From JAAOIF01 sp965217125 (lineage in GTDB: Bacteria; Pseudomonadota; Gammaproteobacteria; PS1; Pseudothioglobaceae), in assembly GCA_965217125.1 (NCBI GenBank), contig OZ244244.1:310001-374000 (forward strand): a stretch of 64,000 bases of DNA. The letters run 5' to 3'. The notes under the pieces are model-generated. The model was not told where the DNA came from. It searched no databases and saw only the letters and a list, made by a program, of their open reading frames with translations. Position 1 is the stretch's first letter; each line of letters starts with the position of its first letter. Below are positions 28,481-36,109 of the stretch, one piece after another. A program made the position numbers and the translations under genes.

Positions 28481-29461
28481 TTAAGGCGACCAAGGTTTTC
28501 TATCACCTAAAACCCCAGATTTTTTTACCAATTCACCAACATATTGCTCTTGTTTATAAGCCATAATATGCACTCCACTTATTCCTTTTATTTGTTTTAC
28601 TTGCTGCATTAATTCAACACAAATATTTTGCCCTTCTTTTTTCTGCTCAGCAGCTCCTTCAAGACGCTTAATAATATTATCTGGAATATACACCCCCGGC
28701 ACATTTGTTTTAAGCCACTTAGCTGTTTTTGCCGAAGCCAAGGTGCCAACACCAGCCAAAACAAATGTTTTTTCTGTAATGCCTAAATCTATTGCGCGCT
28801 GCATAAAATTTTGTAACATTTGAATATCAAAACAATATTGAGTTTGAATAAATTGCGCACCAGCCAGCACCTTTTTTTTTAGTTGTAATACTCTTTTTTC
28901 TATTGGTGGAACAAATGGATTGATAGTTGAGCCTGCAAAAAAATCAAGCCCTCCATCTAACTTTCTGCCACTTAAAAATCGTTGTTTATGATGCATCGTA
29001 TTGATAGTATCTAATAAAGAAATACTATCTAAATCAAAAACTCTTTTAGCTTGTGGATGGTCTCCTGCACTTACATCATCACCCGTTAAAGCCAACACAT
29101 TGCATATTCCCATTGCTGATGCACCTAATAAATCACCTTGAATGGCAATTCTATTTTTGTCACGACAAGATACTTGTAAAATTGGCGAATAACCAATATG
29201 GCTTAGCAACGCACAAACCGCCGTGCTTGACATATGACAATTTGCACCTGAGCCATCTGTAGCATTTATCGCATCTACATAACCATCAAATAATGAGGCG
29301 CGTTTATATACCTCATGTCTATTGGCTGAATCTGGTGGGGAAATTTCTGTGGTAACTGCAAAATTTCCAGCTCTTAATACTCGTTCAAATTTTCCATGTG
29401 AAATATGTCCCTCTAAAATTGGTAGCGGACTTCCAGGGCTTAAATTATGCTCAGGCGGCAT
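28481..29461 (-). CDS. methylenetetrahydrofolate reductase (MetF family)
   Basis: TIM-barrel flavoenzyme interconverting methyl-THF and methylene-THF. FAVTTEISPPDSANRHE near 33-49 includes the catalytic glutamate region, and DGYVDAINATDGSGANCHMS (about 60-80) matches the family. In this operon it would oxidise methyl-THF arising from demethylation, the reverse of biosynthesis. The protein is longer at the N-terminus than E. coli MetF. The gene overlaps the MetV-like gene by 11 bases, a pairing known from acetogens and other methyl-group users. Confidence 0.85.
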   Translation of the reverse strand: MPPEHNLSPGSPLPILEGHISHGKFERVLRAGNFAVTTEISPPDSANRHEVYKRASLFDGYVDAINATDGSGANCHMSSTAVCALLSHIGYSPILQVSCRDKNRIAIQGDLLGASAMGICNVLALTGDDVSAGDHPQAKRVFDLDSISLLDTINTMHHKQRFLSGRKLDGGLDFFAGSTINPFVPPIEKRVLQLKKKVLAGAQFIQTQYCFDIQMLQNFMQRAIDLGITEKTFVLAGVGTLASAKTAKWLKTNVPGVYIPDNIIKRLEGAAEQKKEGQNICVELMQQVKQIKGISGVHIMAYKQEQYVGELVKKSGVLGDRKPWSP

Positions 29462-29900
29462 TATTTTTTTCTCTTCTTGCTAAGCGCAACCACGCACTGC
29501 TATTTTTATATTCTGAATTTAGTGCAAAATGTATCTCTTGTATTTCTTTATTATGTTGCATTAAAGACGCACCGTGCCAAGCCTCAACCCATACACATTT
29601 CATTTTAGCTACTACTTCACAGTTGCCATTATCCCTAACTCCTCCACAAGGGCCATTACGCATTTGTTTTGGACAAACCATAGGACAAGTCATTCCTGTG
29701 CTACTTAGTACACATTCTCCACACATTTGACAGTCAAACAAAAATGACTTGGTGTGTTTTTCAATAAAAGTAATGACTGACTCCATTTTGCCTTGTTTTT
29801 TTACTCTGCTTAAAGCAGTTATTATTAATGGCGCCGTATAATAATAAATTTTCTCGAAAATATTTGCGTTTTTGGTTACAAATTTTCTAACTTTATACAT
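29451..29900 (-). CDS. MetV-like methylenetetrahydrofolate reductase C-terminal domain protein
   Basis: Cysteine-rich partner of MetF (MTHFR_C family). FDCQMCGECVLSSTGMTCP and CPKQMRNGPCGGVRDNGNC carry at least seven conserved cysteines, a metal- or cluster-binding pattern, and AKMKCVWVEAW follows. I start it at the ATG at 29900, 8 bases inside the DUF1638 gene; an ATG at 29936 is possible. In acetogens MetV forms a complex with MetF and gates its electron supply, so this pair may run methyl-THF oxidation. Confidence 0.8.
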   Translation of the reverse strand: MYKVRKFVTKNANIFEKIYYYTAPLIITALSRVKKQGKMESVITFIEKHTKSFLFDCQMCGECVLSSTGMTCPMVCPKQMRNGPCGGVRDNGNCEVVAKMKCVWVEAWHGASLMQHNKEIQEIHFALNSEYKNSSAWLRLARREKNNAA

Positions 29901-30534
29901 ATCCAATCTCTGATATTGTATGCAAAGATTTTGCACGAGGCATTGATAATGCAGGCAGTAAGGCTTTAGTGCCTACTTTTCTATAATCAAAAATAAGTCC
30001 AAACTGTTTTGCATACATTTTAGCTTGCTGTTTTAAGTGTTTTTTGTCAGTCTGTGCTAAATAAACCAATTTTTTATAATTTGAAAAATACAAGTCAAAT
30101 AGTTCAGGATTTTTATCTAATCCCAAACCTTTTATTACTAATCGTTGAAAATTTTTTACTAAATAATCTGTAACAAAAAAACTACCAAGTTCTTCTTCAA
30201 TCAATTCATCAAAAAGAGCCTTGCCTGCAAAAAATTCATAACAATGTGCGCCCTCTAAACGCTCAGCACCATACTTTATTAAAACCTTATCCAAAGCGCC
30301 AGCAGTGCCACAATCTCCATAAGCAACAAATATATTATTATAAAATGTTGAATGTTTTGCTAAATAGGAATCCACCTCACTTGCTATTAAATGAGGTGTA
30401 TTATGTAATTTTGCTGGCAGGCACTGCAATTGTGTTTTATTTTTTAAATATGGATTTTGTCGAATAATACTTACTAAATCTCCAGCTAATGCACCACATG
30501 CTAAAACTAAGTTTTTTTTCTCATCTGCATTCAT
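29893..30534 (-). CDS. DUF1638 protein of corrinoid methyltransferase loci
   Basis: Protein of 213 residues of the DUF1638 family, repeatedly found beside MttB-type methyltransferases and corrinoid proteins. It starts VLACGALAGDLVSI and has FVAYGDCGTAGALD and GAHCYEFFAGKALFDELI, the conserved family core with cysteines and a histidine. Function is not established; a role in loading, repair or maturation of the corrinoid protein is plausible. It overlaps the corrinoid-protein gene by 4 bases. Confidence 0.78.
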   Translation of the reverse strand: MNADEKKNLVLACGALAGDLVSIIRQNPYLKNKTQLQCLPAKLHNTPHLIASEVDSYLAKHSTFYNNIFVAYGDCGTAGALDKVLIKYGAERLEGAHCYEFFAGKALFDELIEEELGSFFVTDYLVKNFQRLVIKGLGLDKNPELFDLYFSNYKKLVYLAQTDKKHLKQQAKMYAKQFGLIFDYRKVGTKALLPALSMPRAKSLHTISEIGYV

Positions 30535-31214
30535 TTCTTTTCTCTTACATAAGCCTCTGCTAACTCAGCGCTTCGTGCTGCATCTCTGCCATAAGCTTTT
30601 GCTCCAATCGCGCGTGCAAATTCTTCATTTAGCGGTGCTCCGCCTACCATAACATGTAAATTTTTATACATATCTCGTTTATCTAACTCTTCTATAACAG
30701 CCCCCATATAAGGCATAGTTGTTGTTAATAATGCAGACATTCCTAAAATAATAGGTTTGTGTTCGTCAATGGCTTGTAAATAATCTTCAAATGAGTTGTT
30801 AATTCCTATATCAATCACTTCAAACCCAGTGCCTTCTAACATCATTCCCACTAAGTTTTTACCAATATCGTGAATATCTCCTTTAACGGTGCCTATTACA
30901 AATTTACCAAGTGAAGAATCAACAGCACACTCAGCTAAAATTGGTCGTAGAATTTTCATCCCACTTTTCATTGAGGCAGCGCATTTCAGCACTTCAGGAA
31001 CAAACAAAATGCCATTACGAAAATCAACACCAACAATTTTCATTCCGCCTACTAAAGCATCTCCTAAAACATTATTTGCATCCCACCCTCTTGCTAAAAG
31101 TATGGTTACACCTTCTGCCACCTCAGATTCAAGACCATCATATAAATCATCTTGAATTTGTTCAACCAACTCTTTGTCATCTAAATCATTCAAATCAAAA
31201 TCTTCTTCGCTCAT
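30531..31214 (-). CDS. corrinoid (B12-binding) methyl carrier protein, MttC/MtgC type
   Basis: Methyl carrier between the betaine methyltransferase and the methyl-THF methyltransferase. An N-terminal helical cap (about 1-95) is followed by the B12 Rossmann domain with TVKGDIHDIGKNLVG near 109-123, where His115 of the DxHxxG motif is the lower cobalt ligand. ILGMSALLTTTM and VMVGGAPLNEEFARAIGA complete the domain. At 227 residues it has the usual length plus a short acidic N-terminus. It opens the methyl-transfer operon behind a good promoter (31274-31302). Confidence 0.9.
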   Translation of the reverse strand: MSEEDFDLNDLDDKELVEQIQDDLYDGLESEVAEGVTILLARGWDANNVLGDALVGGMKIVGVDFRNGILFVPEVLKCAASMKSGMKILRPILAECAVDSSLGKFVIGTVKGDIHDIGKNLVGMMLEGTGFEVIDIGINNSFEDYLQAIDEHKPIILGMSALLTTTMPYMGAVIEELDKRDMYKNLHVMVGGAPLNEEFARAIGAKAYGRDAARSAELAEAYVREKK

Positions 31215-31273
31215 CTGCTTTCCTTAAAAAAAATAATATAATTTACACCAACCGACTATTAAATCGAATAACG

Positions 31274-31302
31274 ATTTTGCCTAAAATATAATACTTTGTC
31301 AA
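31274..31302 (-). promoter_or_regulatory. promoter for the methyl-transfer operon
   Basis: On the minus strand TTGACA (31297-31302, a perfect -35) is followed after 17 bases by CAAAAT (31274-31279, a 4 of 6 match to the -10). The corrinoid-protein ATG lies 60 bases further on, with an aaggaaa ribosome site. This is the best sigma70-like match I found before this long leftward gene run. Confidence 0.6.
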
Positions 31303-31386
31303 TAAATTTTTTGCTTTATTATCTACCCCATAATTCAAAGTTTTTTTTAACAATTTTTAGCAAAAATATTTGCTTTTAATAGCCCG

Positions 31387-32145
31387 CTACATATGTTGAA
31401 TAAAGTTTTTGAATTTTTCAGACTGAGGGTTATTAAATAGTTTGTGTGTATCTCCGAATGAATCAACCATACCATCATATAAAAATAATGTTTTTTTAGA
31501 GACATTTTTAGCAAATTCCATCTCATGTGTTACTACCAGCATAGTAATGCCATCTTTTGTAAGTTTGGTCATAATGCTCAATACTTCTTGCACAAGTTCT
31601 GGATCTAGCGCTGAGGTTGGTTCATCAAACAGGATAATTTTAGGTTGCATCGCTAATGATCTGGCAATAGCAACGCGTTGTTTTTGCCCACCTGACAACT
31701 GATTAGGAAATTTATTTTCAAAACCCAACATACCTACTTTTTCTAAACAACTTAATGCCCTAGTGCAAGCCACTTGCTTGCTTAATTTTAAAACTCGCAA
31801 TGGCGCTTCTACAACATTTTGTAAAACGCTCATATGTGTCCACAAATTAAATTGTTGAAATACCATAGAAATATTACAGCGCAAACGCATTAGTTGTTGC
31901 CCATCAACTACTCGCCTACCTTTATGAGTGCTAAATGCGATAGGCTCATTTAAGATATTAATCTCACCTTCATCAGGTATTTCTAATAAATTAAGACAAC
32001 GAAGCAGGGTGCTTTTACCAGAACCACTAGATCCTAAAATAGCAATAACATCGCCTTCATAAGCATCAATAGACACGCCTTTGAGTACTTGCCCAGTGTT
32101 GGCATAAGATTTGTTAATATTACGAGCGCTAATAATGGGTTTCAT
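31387..32145 (-). CDS. polar amino acid ABC transporter ATPase, without partner genes
   Basis: ATPase of the HisP/GlnQ/ArtP class, 252 residues. Walker A is LGSSGSGKSTLLRCLN near 36, signature LSGGQKQRVAIARS near 153, Walker B KIILFDEPTSALDPE near 172. No permease or binding-protein gene lies beside it. It is transcribed towards the corrinoid operon, 172 bases upstream of it. The partner subunits must be elsewhere, or it serves another importer. Confidence 0.85.
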   Translation of the reverse strand: MKPIISARNINKSYANTGQVLKGVSIDAYEGDVIAILGSSGSGKSTLLRCLNLLEIPDEGEINILNEPIAFSTHKGRRVVDGQQLMRLRCNISMVFQQFNLWTHMSVLQNVVEAPLRVLKLSKQVACTRALSCLEKVGMLGFENKFPNQLSGGQKQRVAIARSLAMQPKIILFDEPTSALDPELVQEVLSIMTKLTKDGITMLVVTHEMEFAKNVSKKTLFLYDGMVDSFGDTHKLFNNPQSEKFKNFIQHM

Positions 32146-32362
32146 ATAAGCTATATAGTTACATTATAAAAAGGCAACAATATAACATAAATAATTGAAT
32201 GCAAACACTAAACTAAAAATTATTGCTTTTATCAAATATAGCAAAGTGTGGTTAAATATAAGCCCTAAAAATATTAATTTGCTATAAAATAAGCAAAAAT
32301 TATACTGCGATATTGAATAATCAATGCAGGCATTTTTCAATTAATAACTAACTATAAAGCCC

Positions 32363-32773
32363 ATGAATAAACTAATCCATTTAACAACACAAAAAGCACA
32401 TAAAAGACTATTAAATAATGATGAAATTTTATTTTTAGATGTTAGGTCTTATGCTGAAAATAAATTTGTCGGTCGCCCAATAGATATAACATTATTGCCG
32501 TGGATTGACGAGCCAGATTGGCAAGTTAATCCTAAATTTTGCCAGTTAGTTGGCAATATATTAGCAGACAGAAGCTCGCCACTTGATACAGAAATAATTT
32601 TAATTTGTCGTAGCGGTTATCGCTCAACAGACGCTGGAAATGCTCTAATTAAAAAAGGCTTTAAAAATGTTGCTCATGTTATGGCTGGATTTGAGGGCGA
32701 TTTAGATGAAAACAACCAACGCGGACACTTAAATGGCTGGCGTCATGACGGACTCCCTTGGGAGCAATCTTAA
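32363..32773 (+). CDS. rhodanese-like sulfurtransferase
   Basis: Single-domain rhodanese of 136 residues. EILFLDVRSYAENKFVGRP near 22-40 opens the fold. The active-site loop LICRSGYRSTDAGNAL (about 85-100) has the persulfide cysteine, and the GHLNGWRHDGLPW tail is typical of small stand-alone rhodaneses. It is the only rightward gene between two leftward blocks, 217 bases from the ABC ATPase start. Its sulfur acceptor is unknown. Confidence 0.85.
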   Translation: MNKLIHLTTQKAHKRLLNNDEILFLDVRSYAENKFVGRPIDITLLPWIDEPDWQVNPKFCQLVGNILADRSSPLDTEIILICRSGYRSTDAGNALIKKGFKNVAHVMAGFEGDLDENNQRGHLNGWRHDGLPWEQS

Positions 32774-32898
32774 AATTTAAAAAAAATACCATAACATTGC
32801 AAAAAAACCCAATCAATTAAATCAATTTTATTCCAACCCCACTAATAATTAAAAATTGCGTGCTGGTGGTATGGATTGTTTGTTATTTGGTTGTTTGA

Positions 32899-34113
32899 TT
32901 ATTTTTTGTCTATCATAGATTTAATGAATTTAACGATTTCATTATCTGAAATTTTGTTATTTTGTGTATTGCGGGTTGAATAGGCGACTGCATCAACGAT
33001 TTTTGGCAAAAATTGCTGATAATGAGAGCCTTTTTCTCGGCTGACTTTTTCAAACATTTTTGCCATTGCCAAACGGTTTTCTGCCTCAATATTTAGCTGC
33101 TTGGCGTTGGTGTATTGGCGGATGACGATAAGGGTAATTACTGATAAAAATATATAAATAGGGTAGGTATTGCCAATTGTTCCTTTAAGATAAATAAAAA
33201 CAAAAATAACTGTCGTAAATACAACCATTGCAACACTTGCCCGAAACCACTGTTTTTCTGCTGGCAAATATTCTTTTTTTAAGTCTTCTAAAGTTTGTTG
33301 GAAATCTTGAATTTCTTTAACCTCTTTCTTGGTTTTTTTAATATCTTCCTCAACTTTTTTAAGTTGTTCTTTGGATATTACAGTCGGGTCTAACTCCTGT
33401 GCCTTTCTAAAATCTTCAAGCGCTTTATCTTCTTGATGTAAGGCACGATAAGCAATACCACGATTATTAAAAGCCTCAGCAAGTTTTGGATTTAATTTAA
33501 TGGCTTGGTTATAATCCGCAATGGCTTGGTCATATCCACCTTTTTCGCGATAAGCAATACCACGATTATTAAAAGCCTCAGCAAATTTTGGATTTAATTT
33601 AATAACTTTGCTAAAATCTGTGATAGCTTGGTCATGTTCACCTTTTTTGCCATAAGCAATACCGCGATTATAAAAAGCTTCGGCAAATTTTGGATTTAAT
33701 TCAATGGCTTGGTTAAAATCCGCAATGGCTTGGTCATATTCACTTTTTTTGCCATAAACAATACCAAGATTATTAAAAGCCTCAGCGTATTTTGGATTTA
33801 ATTCAATGGCTTTGCTAAAATTCTTAATGGCTTGGTCATATTCATCTTTTTTGCCATAAACAATACCAAGATTATTAAAAGCTTCAGCAAGTTTTGGATT
33901 TAATTCAATAGCTTGGTTAAAATCCGCAATGGCTTGGTCATATTCACCTTTTTCCCAATAAGCAAGACCACGATTATTAAAAACCTCAGCATCTTTTGGA
34001 TTTAATTTAATGGCTTGGTTATAATACGCAATGGCTCGGTCATATTCACCTTTTTTATAATAAGCAACACCACGATTATTAAAATCTTCAGCACTCATAT
34101 TGTTTTTGTTCAT
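32899..34113 (-). CDS. TPR repeat protein with C-terminal membrane anchor
   Basis: About seven tetratricopeptide repeats of 34 residues (residues 6 to about 245), each close to FNNRGIAYxKKGEYDQAIAD..., followed by a lysine/glutamate-rich coiled segment (about 240-285). Two transmembrane helices (about 290-310 and 318-335) and a short soluble tail follow. TPRs are protein-binding scaffolds. The repeats are near-identical even at DNA level, so repeat number may change by recombination. The gene is preceded by a leader nearly identical to those of the Fic and TcmP genes. Partner and function are unknown. Confidence 0.85.
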   Translation of the reverse strand: MNKNNMSAEDFNNRGVAYYKKGEYDRAIAYYNQAIKLNPKDAEVFNNRGLAYWEKGEYDQAIADFNQAIELNPKLAEAFNNLGIVYGKKDEYDQAIKNFSKAIELNPKYAEAFNNLGIVYGKKSEYDQAIADFNQAIELNPKFAEAFYNRGIAYGKKGEHDQAITDFSKVIKLNPKFAEAFNNRGIAYREKGGYDQAIADYNQAIKLNPKLAEAFNNRGIAYRALHQEDKALEDFRKAQELDPTVISKEQLKKVEEDIKKTKKEVKEIQDFQQTLEDLKKEYLPAEKQWFRASVAMVVFTTVIFVFIYLKGTIGNTYPIYIFLSVITLIVIRQYTNAKQLNIEAENRLAMAKMFEKVSREKGSHYQQFLPKIVDAVAYSTRNTQNNKISDNEIVKFIKSMIDKK

Positions 34114-34180
34114 TTTTTATCCTCAATAATAGTTATCATCAGCACTTAACTCATAAAGATTATAAACTAACTTATAAATT
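34114..34180 (-). promoter_or_regulatory. shared leader/promoter, copy before the TPR gene
   Basis: On the minus strand AAGTTAGTTTATAATCTTTA is followed by GCTGATGATAACTATTATTG and AGGATAAAAAATG. TATAAT is a clear -10 candidate and TTGAGG a ribosome site. Copies lie at 35271-35330 and 37335-37395. Confidence 0.6.
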
Positions 34181-34222
34181 TTTGCCGTTAGAGTGAGGCA
34201 AGTGGGTTTTACTTGTGCAAAA

Positions 34223-35197
34223 TTAGCTTAATGTTAAGCGGTATTTTTGAGTAGGGCTTTTAGGGTTATTTGGCTGGGTCATTTCAATTAAATTAGCGGA
34301 TATTGCTGGCAATAAATAGCGTTTACGGAAGTTTTTAGCATCTTTTAACGCCAAAGCACTCATTAATTCCTCCTTGCTCATCTCGCCGCTCATTTGTGCA
34401 ATCAATCGTTTTACTTGAGGGGTTACTTGAGGGGTTACTTGAGGGGGGATTTCATCGCAACTATTAACAATCATCCGCAAAATAAATTCAATAAAAGGCG
34501 CACAATCTGTTTTATCAGTGCTTTGTTGGAGGGCTAAATAATAATCATTTTGATGTGCATAAACCAAACTCTCAACTGGCAAAAACTCAAAAATCGGCTG
34601 CCACTGGCTCAATATCAAAGTTTGCCACAAACGCCCAATTCTGCCGTTACCATCTGTAAATGGATGAATAAATTCAAGTTCATAATGAAAAACACAACTG
34701 CGAATAAGCGGATGTTCTATGCTGCGTTGCAACCAATCAAACAGTTCAAGCATTAAACCGCTAACCCTGTTCGCAGCAGGTGCTATATGAATAATTTTTT
34801 CACCTTGCATCACACCTACTCCAGCATTTCTATATCGCCCAACATCATCAATTAAACCTTGCATTAGGATTTGATGCGCATCCAACAAATCTTTTTGATT
34901 AGTTGCCTGCCACTTTGCTAATTTTTCATAGGCTTTAATGGCATTACGAGCCTCTTGTATTTCACGCGGCGGCGCAATCACCGTTTTGCCTTCCAAAATG
35001 GCAGTTATTTGTGCCTCAGTTAAAGTATTACCCTCAATTGCCAATGAGCCAGTAATGGTGCGAATACGGTTAATACGCCGTAAGCGTAAATCACTTTCTT
35101 GCTGGTCTAATACCGACAATCGCCCTAATTTTTCACTAATATCCCCAATTAATAAGACAATAGCGGGGGTAATGGTATAAGGCGGCTGATAACTCAT
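34223..35197 (-). CDS. Fic family protein (probable AMPylator), winged-helix C-terminus
   Basis: Fic enzymes usually transfer AMP to target hydroxyls. The catalytic motif HPFTDGNGRIGR is at 178-189. An N-terminal SLAIEGN (51-57) matches the inhibitory (S/T)xxxE(G/N) motif, so this is an auto-inhibited class II Fic. The C-terminus (about 260-324) resembles a winged helix and is preceded by the tandem TPQVTPQVTPQV, from a 12-bp DNA repeat. It starts 4 bases after a 22-codon leader ORF, with aggtgag as ribosome site. The target is unknown; a toxin or regulator within the island is likely. Confidence 0.88.
   Translation of the reverse strand: MSYQPPYTITPAIVLLIGDISEKLGRLSVLDQQESDLRLRRINRIRTITGSLAIEGNTLTEAQITAILEGKTVIAPPREIQEARNAIKAYEKLAKWQATNQKDLLDAHQILMQGLIDDVGRYRNAGVGVMQGEKIIHIAPAANRVSGLMLELFDWLQRSIEHPLIRSCVFHYELEFIHPFTDGNGRIGRLWQTLILSQWQPIFEFLPVESLVYAHQNDYYLALQQSTDKTDCAPFIEFILRMIVNSCDEIPPQVTPQVTPQVKRLIAQMSGEMSKEELMSALALKDAKNFRKRYLLPAISANLIEMTQPNNPKSPTQKYRLTLS
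34409..34446. repeat. 12-bp tandem repeat inside the Fic gene
   Basis: Three near-perfect units of acttgaggggtt (plus strand) encode the TPQV repeats between the Fic and winged-helix domains. The unit is a multiple of three, so slippage would change linker length without breaking the frame. Confidence 0.7.
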
Positions 35198-35201
35198 CCA
35201 C

Positions 35202-35270
35202 TCACCTGTAAAAGTTGTTGCATAAGTCCTTTTTTGCTATAAATTTGACTTCTATATTGTTTTTGTTCAT
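35202..35270 (-). CDS. 22-codon leader ORF before fic, remnant of a TPR-gene start
   Basis: The frame begins MNKNN, the same five residues as the TPR protein start at 34113, under the same leader, and then diverges to a TGA 4 bases before the Fic ATG. It is best read as the start of a lost TPR-like gene whose promoter now drives fic, or as a coupled leader peptide. Confidence 0.4.
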   Translation of the reverse strand: MNKNNIEVKFIAKKDLCNNFYR

Positions 35271-35330
35271 TTTTCACCCTCAATAATTTTTATCTAATCA
35301 GCGGTGAGATTATAAACTAACTTATCAATT
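35271..35330 (-). promoter_or_regulatory. shared leader/promoter, copy before the Fic gene
   Basis: Contains the same GATAAGTTAGTTTATAATC block and a TTATTGAGGGTGAAAAATG ribosome site, but lacks about ten bases in the middle compared with the copies at 34114-34180 and 37335-37395. Confidence 0.55.
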
Positions 35331-35350
35331 TTTTGCTTTTAGGTGTTTTT

Positions 35351-36109
35351 TTAAATCATCAATACTTGTGCCATTTTGTCTTGTGGATAAGCTTGATAAA
35401 CTTTATTTTTTAACGATTTTCCATTGGCTTTTTTGTTTCTTTTTTTGCCGTCTGCACCCCAAGTGCCCCATTGTTTAAAGAAAAAAGCAATATTTTGTTG
35501 GCTGCATTGTTTTTGGATATTTTCAACCCATACTTTTTCCATCTTTCTAGCTTTATTGCCACTTTCACCGCCTACAATCACCCAATGAATATCAGAAAAA
35601 TCAACTTCGCCTAAATCCTCAAGCAAAGGCTCGATAGATAAAAAGCGGATTTTTGCAGCTATGGTTTTTAAAACCTCAATCCGAGGCAAGCCTTCTTTAA
35701 TATTTTCCACGCTCACGCCTAACCAAACATTATCAGGCACAGCCCTGTTTTTAAAGTATTTTGCTATCTGCTGCTCTCGTTTGGTCAATATTTGATATTT
35801 GTGCTGTGGCGTTTGTTTGATAGTCTCAAACACCTTATCAATAAAATCAAACGGCACATCCTCGTGAAATAAATCACTCATTGAATTTACAAAATAAGTC
35901 GTTGGTTTTTTGCGTCTCAGCGGCTGAGCCAATCGCTCAGGCATTAAACTCAATTTAAAACCATTAGCATAACCATTCGCCCCCATCGCCTTTAAGCGTT
36001 TTGCCATCACCTCAGCATAACAATGCTTGCACCCAGCCGATACCTTTGTGCAGCCTGTGGTAGGGTTCCAAGTTTGCTCAGTCCATTCTATTTGGGTTTT
36101 AGTACTCAT
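35351..36109 (-). CDS. DUF5131 (Gp37/Gp68-like) three-Cys-motif protein
   Basis: Protein of about 252 residues with a radical-SAM-like cysteine motif CTKVSAGCKHCYAE (Cys20, Cys27, Cys30). It continues YFVNSMSDLFHEDVPFDFID (about 75-95) and WVIVGGESGNKARKM near 182-196. Such proteins occur in phages and beside TcmP. The ATG at 36109 is chosen because it directly precedes the conserved TQIEWTEQTWNPTTGC start and overlaps the TcmP gene by 11 bases. The reaction is unknown; nucleic-acid modification is a guess. Confidence 0.82.
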   Translation of the reverse strand: MSTKTQIEWTEQTWNPTTGCTKVSAGCKHCYAEVMAKRLKAMGANGYANGFKLSLMPERLAQPLRRKKPTTYFVNSMSDLFHEDVPFDFIDKVFETIKQTPQHKYQILTKREQQIAKYFKNRAVPDNVWLGVSVENIKEGLPRIEVLKTIAAKIRFLSIEPLLEDLGEVDFSDIHWVIVGGESGNKARKMEKVWVENIQKQCSQQNIAFFFKQWGTWGADGKKRNKKANGKSLKNKVYQAYPQDKMAQVLMI

